NCBI GenBank assembly: GCA_009840695.1
Contig: VXNG01000051.1
Span: 1-8,153 of the forward strand
From: Acidimicrobiaceae bacterium
Lineage (GTDB): Bacteria > Actinomycetota > Acidimicrobiia > Acidimicrobiales > Aldehydirespiratoraceae
Reading direction: 5' to 3'
DNA length: 8,153 bases
Shown: piece by piece, positions 1 through 4,806 of the stretch
Position numbering within the stretch: position 1 is the stretch's first letter
Layout: each line of letters begins with the position of its first letter
Notes under the pieces: generated by a model
The model's input: the letters and a program-made list of their open reading frames with translations, nothing else
Told to the model about the DNA's origin: nothing
Databases searched by the model: none
Made by a program: the position numbers and the translations under genes

Positions 1-98
1 CCCATCCAGCGGGACGCGGCTATGGCCGCGCCCTCAGTGATCCGCACCAGCTCCAGCGCGATGTTGCGATCGGGTTTGGGATGTGTCGAGGCCACCAT
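1..98 (-). CDS. glpX: Class II fructose-1,6-bisphosphatase GlpX, N-terminal fragment running off the left edge
   Basis: Reading the minus strand from the ATG at 98 gives 32 complete codons beginning MVASTHPKPDRNIALELV and continuing through RITEGAAIAASRWM. The stretch RN(I/L)ALELVR(I/V)TE followed by an Ala-rich helix and RW(M/V)G is the characteristic start of GlpX. This family hydrolyses fructose-1,6-bisphosphate to fructose-6-phosphate in gluconeogenesis, with divalent metal, in the cytoplasm. The catalytic residues lie further on and are outside the window, so integrity cannot be judged. A GTG at 95 is an alternative start. The ATG at 98 is preferred because a TAGGTT -10-like box sits 7 nt upstream and no Shine-Dalgarno is visible, which suggests a leaderless message. 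The gene is divergent from the acidic hypothetical gene to its right. The family call is from recognition of the N-terminal pattern only. Confidence 0.85.
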   Translation of the reverse strand, partial: MVASTHPKPDRNIALELVRITEGAAIAASRWM

Positions 99-105
99 GG
101 GCGCG

Positions 106-111
106 AACCTA
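106..111 (-). promoter_or_regulatory. Putative -10 box of a leaderless glpX promoter
   Basis: On the minus strand TAGGTT matches TANNNT and is followed by 7 nt and then the glpX ATG at 98. This spacing would put transcription initiation at or next to the start codon. No convincing -35 element was identified. Confidence 0.45.
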
Positions 112-200
112 TCCGAAGCTGGGCACCGGCGAGTGCTCTGGTACGCCATGAGCAAGGTCGGAAGGGTCGCAAGGCGGTAATGGGGTGGCAAGATGGTGAG

Positions 201-1106
201 ATGTCTGCCGCATTCCGGGACAGGTTCCGCCGAGCCATGGGAGACACGGAGCCTGAACCGTCCCCTATAGAGATGATCGATGGGGATCCTGAGAGCGCCG
301 GCGACGGCGAGGCCGGGGAGTGGTTGGCCTACGAGCTTCACGAGTGGTCGCTCGAGAGTCGGGTCATGCTGCAGCAGTTGCTCGTCGTCGACAAGGTTGT
401 TCACTCGTGGCAGGGCACGACCTTGATGGTCCATGAGTCGCTGGAGGAGACGGTCGACAGCCTCGTGGACGAGGTCGAGGAGACCGAGAGGGCGAAGGAG
501 GCGACCACTCGCCCCATCGGACCTGATGACTCCCTGACAGCCTTTGAGTTGGCCGAATGGCCCGAAGCGCTCAGAGCCGAACTCGTGGAACTGCTGGTGC
601 AGGCTCGCGTGCCCCACGTCCTGGACACCGAGGGTGACCCTGCTGAGGGCGAGGTTTCCCAGGGTGACATTGCCGAGGGTGGCACGACCGAGGGTGGCCC
701 TACCGAGGATGGCACTACCGAGGATGAAGTGTGCGATCTGCTGGTCCGTGATGCGGACGAGGAACGCGTGGAACTGCTGATCGACGATCTGCTGGCCCGT
801 GAGGAGGAGGCTCAATTCGAGGAGCTTGACGGCTTGGAGGTCAACGACCTTCTCAGTTCCCTGTTTGTGGCGTGCGATCGGTTGCGTCGAGATCCCGGTG
901 ATCTCGATGGCATGCGAGGCGTGGTGACGGGTGCTCGGCGGATCGCTGGAGTGCGGACGCCGTTCGGCTTCTCTGCCCCCAACTGGCGAAGCCTGCGCAA
1001 CGCGGTGGGTGAGCTGCTCGACTTGGTGGAGGGCGAGGAGACCGACAGCGAGGATCTGCGCGAGTTGGCCCATCGCATGAGCGACACACTCAGGTCGCTG
1101 GTCTGA
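201..1106 (+). CDS. Acidic protein of unknown function with a duplicated ~50-residue module
   Basis: I do not recognise a named family for this 301-residue, Glu/Asp-rich, soluble-looking protein (no signal peptide or membrane segment). Residues 44-94 and 115-200 are two copies of one module: an aromatic-ELxEW start, a hydrophobic helix ending near a shared His (68 and 139), then LxV and a helix ending in VDSLVDEV or VELLIDDL. In the second copy a pentapeptide array (143-177) separates the two halves. The C-terminal part (207-301) is a separate, probably helical region with LFVACDRLRRDP and FGFSAPNW. The module layout loosely resembles DUF2007-like signal-transducing domains, which is inference only. 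The start at 201 (MSAAFRDRF) is preferred over an in-frame ATG at 180, because the six codons after that ATG (GGG TGG CAA GAT GGT GAG) have low third-position GC. AAGGCGG before 180 keeps that alternative open. The gene is divergent from glpX. Confidence 0.75.
   Translation: MSAAFRDRFRRAMGDTEPEPSPIEMIDGDPESAGDGEAGEWLAYELHEWSLESRVMLQQLLVVDKVVHSWQGTTLMVHESLEETVDSLVDEVEETERAKEATTRPIGPDDSLTAFELAEWPEALRAELVELLVQARVPHVLDTEGDPAEGEVSQGDIAEGGTTEGGPTEDGTTEDEVCDLLVRDADEERVELLIDDLLAREEEAQFEELDGLEVNDLLSSLFVACDRLRRDPGDLDGMRGVVTGARRIAGVRTPFGFSAPNWRSLRNAVGELLDLVEGEETDSEDLRELAHRMSDTLRSLV
627..731 (+). repeat. In-frame 15-bp minisatellite, seven units
   Basis: Seven consecutive 15-nt units lie in frame. Examples are ACCGAGGGTGACCCT, GCCGAGGGTGGCACG, ACCGAGGGTGGCCCT and ACCGAGGATGGCACT. 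They encode pentapeptides TEGDP, AEGEV, SQGDI, AEGGT, TEGGP, TEDGT and TEDEV (residues 143-177). The middle and later units are most alike, which suggests recent slippage there. Because the unit is a multiple of three, copy-number change would keep the reading frame. The array lies where the first copy of the host protein's module has only a short turn. Confidence 0.85.
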
Positions 1107-1122
1107 GGGTCGTTGGTCTGAG
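1094..1122 (+). repeat. 15-bp-period tandem duplication across the stop codon
   Basis: GTCGCTGGTCTGAG (1094-1107) recurs as GTCGTTGGTCTGAG (1109-1122), 15 bp downstream with one mismatch. The period is a multiple of three, so the second copy supplies another in-frame TGA (1119-1121) behind the real stop at 1104-1106. Confidence 0.7.
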
Positions 1123-1127
1123 CTGCT

Positions 1128-1136
1128 GGGGGGGGG
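1128..1136. repeat. Nine-G homopolymer tract
   Basis: An uninterrupted run of nine G residues lies between the acidic hypothetical gene and the membrane-protein gene. It ends 29 nt before the putative -10 box at 1166. It is outside any coding region and prone to length change, biologically or through sequencing error. Confidence 0.8.
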
Positions 1137-1165
1137 CTTCTAACCAGACTCTCAACCTCGACTCC

Positions 1166-1171
1166 TAGATT
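1166..1171 (+). promoter_or_regulatory. Putative -10 box of a leaderless promoter for the membrane protein
   Basis: TAGATT matches TANNNT and is separated by 6 nt from the ATG at 1178. No Shine-Dalgarno-like sequence lies in the 35 nt before the ATG, which fits translation of a leaderless transcript. No clear -35 hexamer is seen. Confidence 0.5.
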
Positions 1172-1177
1172 CGTTCC

Positions 1178-2410
1178 ATGGCCGACGAAGAAACTCCTGC
1201 CAAAGACGCAGACACCCCTGTCGAGGAGACTCCAGCCGAAGAAGCGGATCCCGAAGTGGATGCCGTCGATGCGGGTGCTGGGGATGCAGCCGCCCCGTCG
1301 GATGCCCAACCTGACGACGGCGTGAGTGGGATCAAGGCCCGAGGCGTAGCCAGAGCGGCGGCCGTGGTTGCCGGCGCGGTAGTGGCCGGCGCGGCCGCCA
1401 TCGTGGGCGCGGTGTGGGCCATTGCTGCCATCGTCGGCGATGACGACGACTATCGCGGCGACTGCTGTGTCGTTGACTACGCGACGTCTTTCGACCCCGA
1501 CGGGAAACGGGGTGCCGAGCTGGGTCCGATACCTCGGGCCGACCGCGGTGATCGCTACGAGCGCTTCGAGCGCGACCGGCGCGACCGCCGCGAGCACAGG
1601 CAAGAGCGCCGAGACCAGCGCGAGCGGGCAGAGCGCGAGGAGCGCAAGAAGCGCGGAGACGGTGATGGCGCGACGGGGCATGAGCCTGGCGAATCACCCG
1701 ATTCGGGGCTCGCGCTTGAGGGCGGGGAGTGTGAGACGATTCTCAGCTTCGGAACGGGCGATGACGCCGTCACGATCCTGGTGTGCAACGCGCCTGGAGC
1801 CGAGTGGCGAGGGTTTGAGCCCGGCGGTGATGGCGACTACTTCCAATTCAGGAAGCGCCCGCGAGGCTTCCGGTTCTCACCGTTCTCCGGACCGTATGGC
1901 GAGTGGCCGTTCCAGGATGGCTGGGCTTTCAGGGATGGCAGGCCCTTCGAGGACGGCGCGCCCTTCAGGGACGGCAAGCCCTTCGAGGATGGCTGGATGT
2001 TCAGGGACGGCAAGCCCTTCGAGGACGGCGCGCCCTTTAGGAATGGCGTGCCCTTCGACCTCGAGGAGCTCTACGAACGGTTCTTCCAGAACGGCTTGCC
2101 GTTCGATTCCGAGCGCTTCGAAGGCTTTGAGGATCTCTTCGGAGACGACGAGAGGGGATTCCGGTTCCGCCGCGACGGCGAGGATGGGAGACAGGGGAGC
2201 TTCTGCTTCCGCGCCGGTGACGAAGAGGAGTGCTTCAGCGACCTCGATCAGCTGTCCGAATCCGAGCGCGAGCAGTTCGAACAAATGATGGAGATGCTGG
2301 GTGGCTTCGGCCTGGGAGGCTTATTCGGTGGGCTGGAGGAGTTCCTCGACGGGCTGGAGTTCGAGTTCCCGGAGTCCCGGATCGACCCGTCCGGCGTGAC
2401 GGGCGCCTGA
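1178..2410 (+). CDS. Predicted single-pass membrane protein with PFxDG hexapeptide repeats, unknown function
   Basis: This 410-residue protein has no family I recognise. In order: an acidic Pro/Ala/Glu-rich tail (1-50); a basic stretch (KARGVAR); an Ala/Val/Ile transmembrane segment (about 57-87); DDDD; a short region with adjacent Cys 95-96; a stalk of Arg, Glu and Asp (about 120-160), likely an extended charged helix; a small hydrophobic region with Cys 186 and 203; eight hexapeptides (243-290); and an acidic C-terminus with CFRAGDEEECF and a Gly/Leu/Phe-rich end. Basic residues before the segment and acidic ones after it predict, by the positive-inside rule, N-terminus in and C-terminus outside. 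The ATG at 1178 is favoured by the TAGATT box 6 nt upstream and the plausible N-terminus. A surface or cell-wall-facing role is inference. The reading frame is supported by its stop-free length and by repeats that make sense only in this frame. Confidence 0.78.
   Translation: MADEETPAKDADTPVEETPAEEADPEVDAVDAGAGDAAAPSDAQPDDGVSGIKARGVARAAAVVAGAVVAGAAAIVGAVWAIAAIVGDDDDYRGDCCVVDYATSFDPDGKRGAELGPIPRADRGDRYERFERDRRDRREHRQERRDQRERAEREERKKRGDGDGATGHEPGESPDSGLALEGGECETILSFGTGDDAVTILVCNAPGAEWRGFEPGGDGDYFQFRKRPRGFRFSPFSGPYGEWPFQDGWAFRDGRPFEDGAPFRDGKPFEDGWMFRDGKPFEDGAPFRNGVPFDLEELYERFFQNGLPFDSERFEGFEDLFGDDERGFRFRRDGEDGRQGSFCFRAGDEEECFSDLDQLSESEREQFEQMMEMLGGFGLGGLFGGLEEFLDGLEFEFPESRIDPSGVTGA
1346..1438 (+). 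other. Predicted transmembrane segment (residues 57-87)
   Basis: About 30 residues consist almost wholly of Ala, Val, Ile, Gly and one Trp. They are preceded by Lys/Arg and followed directly by four Asp. The low hydrophobicity of Ala leaves the exact limits uncertain. No signal peptidase or lipobox motif is evident, so it is read as a membrane anchor. Confidence 0.75.
1904..2047 (+). repeat. 18-bp repeat array encoding eight PFxDG hexapeptides
   Basis: Eight units of 18 bp encode WPFQDG, WAFRDG, RPFEDG, APFRDG, KPFEDG, WMFRDG, KPFEDG and APFRNG, followed by a partial VPFD. A 36-bp higher-order unit is visible. Positions 1964-1993 and 2000-2029 are identical at 29 of 30 bases, which indicates recent duplication. 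From unit two on, the residue after Phe alternates Arg and Glu. A diverged copy (FFQNGLPFD) occurs a little downstream. Confidence 0.9.
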
Positions 2411-2484
2411 TGAGCGGAGTGAGCCTCGCGCCGAGCCCATGCGGCAGCTTCGCCGGGGCACGGATTGCGGGAATCCTCACCCGC

Positions 2485-2490
2485 TAGCTT
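2485..2490 (+). promoter_or_regulatory. Putative -10 box of a leaderless promoter for the J-domain-like gene
   Basis: TAGCTT matches TANNNT and lies 6 nt before the GTG at 2497. It is in the 86-nt gap after the membrane-protein gene. A TTGCGG at 2465-2470 could be a weak -35 element, but the 14-nt spacing is short. Confidence 0.45.
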
Positions 2491-2496
2491 GGCCGG

Positions 2497-3237
2497 GTGC
2501 TGCTGGCCGAGCTGGAGATCTTCCACTCCAGACCGATAGCCCCCACGCGCCGGATCTCGATCGGTCGGGCTTGGCTGCCCGGCCCGCCCGATGGATCCTC
2601 GGCCGGAACTTCTCCAGGGTCCGGAAGCCTGTTGCTGGGCGCCGTGTGTGCCCGCTTCGGGCCCGACCTCGCCCCCGACCGGCTGGGAGAAGTGATGGAG
2701 CTCGTGCACGAGCTGGAGCAGGGACGATGGGTTGCTCAACCCCGGCTGCGCCACCGCCTCCAGCGCGATCGGGTCGGCTTGACTCGAAGCCGTCAGAGGC
2801 TCTACGGGCCAAACGGCAGCGGTGCCGTCGAGGGGTTGATCTGCGAGTTCGACGGGGCGCGGGCCACCGCGAGCCAGCTCGTGCTCGGTTCCGCCTACGC
2901 GGCGGGCCTGGCCGGTCTTGCAGTCCGCGGCGAGGCGCTCCGAGCAGTGCGGAGGGGCTTGGCGTGGCGAGGCGATGTCGGGCCTGCTCTGTTCGCGTAC
3001 CTGTCGGTCGGTCAGCCGTCGTCGAGGCCGCCGGGCGCGGTCGCCGATCCTGTTGGATGGGCCCTGGATGTCTTGGGGTTTGAGCGCGAGGTCGAGCTAC
3101 CGGCCGAGGCCGCGGTCCGGCAGGGCTTCCGCGAGGCTCTGCGGGCCGCCCATCCCGACCTTGGCGCGGCCGAAGCCGAGGCTGCCGACCGCATCGCGGA
3201 GTTGAGCGAGGCCCGCCGGATCCTTCTGGCGCGGTAG
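2497..3237 (+). CDS. Protein with C-terminal J-domain-like segment (HPD motif)
   Basis: The C-terminal ~60 residues of this 246-residue protein look like a compact J domain: WALDVLGF as helix I, VRQGFREALRAAHPD as helix II with the loop HPD at 219-221, and ADRIAELSEARRILL as helix III. In DnaJ-family proteins the HPD loop stimulates the ATPase of an Hsp70 partner. The N-terminal ~180 residues (AELEIFHSRPIAPTRR, then RVAQPRLRHRLQ-like basic segments and an Ala-rich region) belong to no domain I can name, and lack the zinc-finger and Gly/Phe regions of DnaJ. My impression is that such proteins are conserved in Acidimicrobiia, but I cannot verify it. The GTG start is supported by TAGCTT 6 nt upstream and the absence of a Shine-Dalgarno. 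No Hsp70 gene is in the window, so the partner is unknown. The gene is convergent with the mutase operon. Confidence 0.8.
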   Translation: MLLAELEIFHSRPIAPTRRISIGRAWLPGPPDGSSAGTSPGSGSLLLGAVCARFGPDLAPDRLGEVMELVHELEQGRWVAQPRLRHRLQRDRVGLTRSRQRLYGPNGSGAVEGLICEFDGARATASQLVLGSAYAAGLAGLAVRGEALRAVRRGLAWRGDVGPALFAYLSVGQPSSRPPGAVADPVGWALDVLGFEREVELPAEAAVRQGFREALRAAHPDLGAAEAEAADRIAELSEARRILLAR

Positions 3238-3271
3238 GGCGTGGCGCGTCCGGCCGGCGGGTCCTGTCGCA

Positions 3272-3321
3272 GGGTCCGTCCGGTCGACGGGGCTGCGCCC
3301 CATTGTCGACCGCCCGGACCC
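3272..3321. terminator. Strong imperfect hairpin, probable bidirectional terminator
   Basis: Arms 3272-3288 and 3305-3321 pair at 15 of 17 positions, the mismatches being at 3279 and 3280. They enclose a second stem GGGGC-TGC-GCCCC (3289-3301) and a 3-nt bulge ATT. The structure sits in the 143-nt gap between convergent genes, so it could end transcripts from both sides. No T-tract follows on either strand, so classical intrinsic termination is not assured. Confidence 0.6.
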
Positions 3322-3380
3322 GGCGCCACCCCCCGGCCTCGCTGCCCGCGTCCTTCCTGCGGCAGGTGGATCTCTTTGGG

Positions 3381-4346
3381 TTATCTGGGGGGCTGGTTGC
3401 TCAATAGGTGCTCGGTGATCGCAGCCGCGGCGGCGGTTGGGGTCCTGTTGCCCTCTAGCGCCTCTGTCAGTTCATCCGGTTGCGTGCTCAGGTAGTTCGA
3501 TGCCGCGGCGTCCAAGTACTGGGTTACCCGGTCGAGGACTTCTTGGTGGATCCTGGCTTGGCGGCGGGTTTCTAGCTCGCCTGTCTCTGCCAGGTGGGCT
3601 CGGTGGGCTTGGATGGCTGCGTGGACCTGGCCCGCTCCGTTGCCGGTCGTCGCCGTTGTCATGATGACTTCGGGGCGCCAGCGCTGGGTTTGGCCGGTCA
3701 CGTGGCTTAAGTCGAGCATGTGCTCCAGGTCGCGGCGGGTGTCGTCGGCGCCGGGGCGGTCCGCCTTGTTGACCACCAGCACGTCGGCCACCTCCAGCAG
3801 GCCGGCCTTGTTGGCCTGTACCGCGTCGCCCATTCCCGGGGCGGCTAGCACCACTGTCGTGTCGGCCGTGCGGGTGACGTCCACTTCGACCTGGCCGACG
3901 CCCACGGTCTCGACCACCAGGGGCCCGTAGCCGCATGCCTCGAAGAGCCGAAGGGCTGAGGGTACGGCTAGCGCCAGCCCGCCCGCATGCCCTCTGGTGG
4001 CCATCGAGCGAATGAAGGCCCGGCCCTCGGCTACTTCGTCCATTCGGATGCGGTCGCCGAGTATCGCGCCGCCGGTGAGCGGGGATGACGGGTCGACGGC
4101 CAGCACGGCGGGTTGGTATCCCTCAACCGCCATTTGGTCGATCAGGTGTCCGGTGAGCGTGGACTTGCCGGTTCCGGGGGCGCCGGTGATGCCGACGACG
4201 GGTGCCTCGCCCGGTGCGCGGTCGTGGACCATCTCATCGAGCTCGTCGGCGGACTCGCCGCCCTGCTCCACGAGGCTGAGCAGCCGGCCGAGTGCTCGGC
4301 GCTCGCCGTCGACGGCACGCTCAAGCAGCTCGCCGGGATCGATCAT
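3381..4346 (-). CDS. meaB: MeaB/ArgK-family GTPase, B12-mutase chaperone
   Basis: This 321-residue P-loop GTPase belongs to the MeaB/ArgK (SIMIBI) family, which gates adenosylcobalamin loading and protects or reactivates acyl-CoA mutases. Visible motifs are Walker A GAPGTGKS (55-62), VDPSSPLTGGAILGDRIRM, the ETVGVGQVEVDV switch/Walker B region, the APGMGDAVQ segment and the guanine-specificity motif NKAD. An older reading as an arginine/ornithine transport ATPase is not supported by the context. It is the third gene of the operon, 11 nt after the B12-binding subunit. The start MIDPGELLERA is chosen because the open frame further upstream, although long, becomes Arg/Pro/Gly-rich antisense-like sequence lying on top of the B12 gene. 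No good Shine-Dalgarno precedes the ATG, so translational coupling is possible. The length is normal for the family. Confidence 0.93.
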   Translation of the reverse strand: MIDPGELLERAVDGERRALGRLLSLVEQGGESADELDEMVHDRAPGEAPVVGITGAPGTGKSTLTGHLIDQMAVEGYQPAVLAVDPSSPLTGGAILGDRIRMDEVAEGRAFIRSMATRGHAGGLALAVPSALRLFEACGYGPLVVETVGVGQVEVDVTRTADTTVVLAAPGMGDAVQANKAGLLEVADVLVVNKADRPGADDTRRDLEHMLDLSHVTGQTQRWRPEVIMTTATTGNGAGQVHAAIQAHRAHLAETGELETRRQARIHQEVLDRVTQYLDAAASNYLSTQPDELTEALEGNRTPTAAAAAITEHLLSNQPPR

Positions 4347-4357
4347 CAACCGTGGAG

Positions 4358-4792
4358 CTACCCGCTGATCGGGCGGTCGCCGAGCGAGCCCCGGACCGCC
4401 TCGGCGACCTCCACCGCGGACGCGCCCGGGTGGAGCACGGCGCTGATGCCCATGTCCTTGAGCGTCTGTACGTCGGTCTCGGGGACGATCCCGCCGATAA
4501 CCACCGGCACGTCGAGGTCGGCGTCGGTCAGGGCTTGCATGATCCGGGGGGCGAGCGCGAGATGGCCGGCGTTGTGCATGGAAAGGCCAATCACGTCGGC
4601 GTCCTCCTGCTCTACGGCGGCGACCACAGTGTCGGTGGTCTGGCGCAGGCCGAGGTAGATGACTTCCATCCCGGCATCGCGCAGCATGCGGGCCACCACT
4701 TTGAGGCCGCGGTCGTGGCCGTCGAGGCCGAGCTTGGCCAAAACGACCCGGATGGGGGCTTCGTGGGGGGTTGCAGGTGCCGATTGGCTCAT
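4358..4792 (-). CDS. Cobalamin-binding small subunit of acyl-CoA mutase
   Basis: This 144-residue protein is a free-standing B12-binding domain, like IcmB or the C-terminal domain of methylmalonyl-CoA mutase. It carries the lower-ligand motif DxHxxG as LDGHDRG (Asp24, His26, Gly29). Ser71 follows 42 residues later and GGIVP starts at Gly100, matching the usual DxHxxG - SxL - GG spacing. His26 is expected to replace dimethylbenzimidazole as cobalt ligand (base-off/His-on). One oddity is that the SxL motif reads S-M-H (GLSMHNAGH). It should pair with the large subunit encoded 14 nt upstream, and meaB follows 11 nt downstream. A separate small subunit is typical of isobutyryl- and 2-hydroxyisobutyryl-CoA mutases. 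The ATG at 4792 gives a short disordered N-terminus before IRVVLAKLGLDGHD, consistent with homologues. Confidence 0.93.
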   Translation of the reverse strand: MSQSAPATPHEAPIRVVLAKLGLDGHDRGLKVVARMLRDAGMEVIYLGLRQTTDTVVAAVEQEDADVIGLSMHNAGHLALAPRIMQALTDADLDVPVVIGGIVPETDVQTLKDMGISAVLHPGASAVEVAEAVRGSLGDRPISG

Positions 4793-4806
4793 CGTGACCG
4801 CACCCG

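Noticed and set aside
812..1681. 289-residue open frame on the minus strand
   Set aside because: It overlaps both repeat-bearing plus-strand genes, is rich in Arg, Ser and Pro as expected of antisense in GC-rich DNA, and the plus frames carry coherent repeats and a membrane segment.
1904..2047. CRISPR-like array
   Set aside because: The units are contiguous 18-bp coding repeats with no spacers, in frame with a long gene, and no cas genes are near.
1422..2288. 288-residue alternative plus frame inside the membrane-protein gene
   Set aside because: Composition is Ser/Arg/Ala-rich without domain features. The hexapeptide pattern and acidic/basic topology signals exist only in the frame starting at 1178.
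3381..4346. Reading the GTPase as an arginine/ornithine transport kinase (ArgK)
   Set aside because: The family was historically so named, but its place directly behind both mutase subunits fits the MeaB chaperone role.
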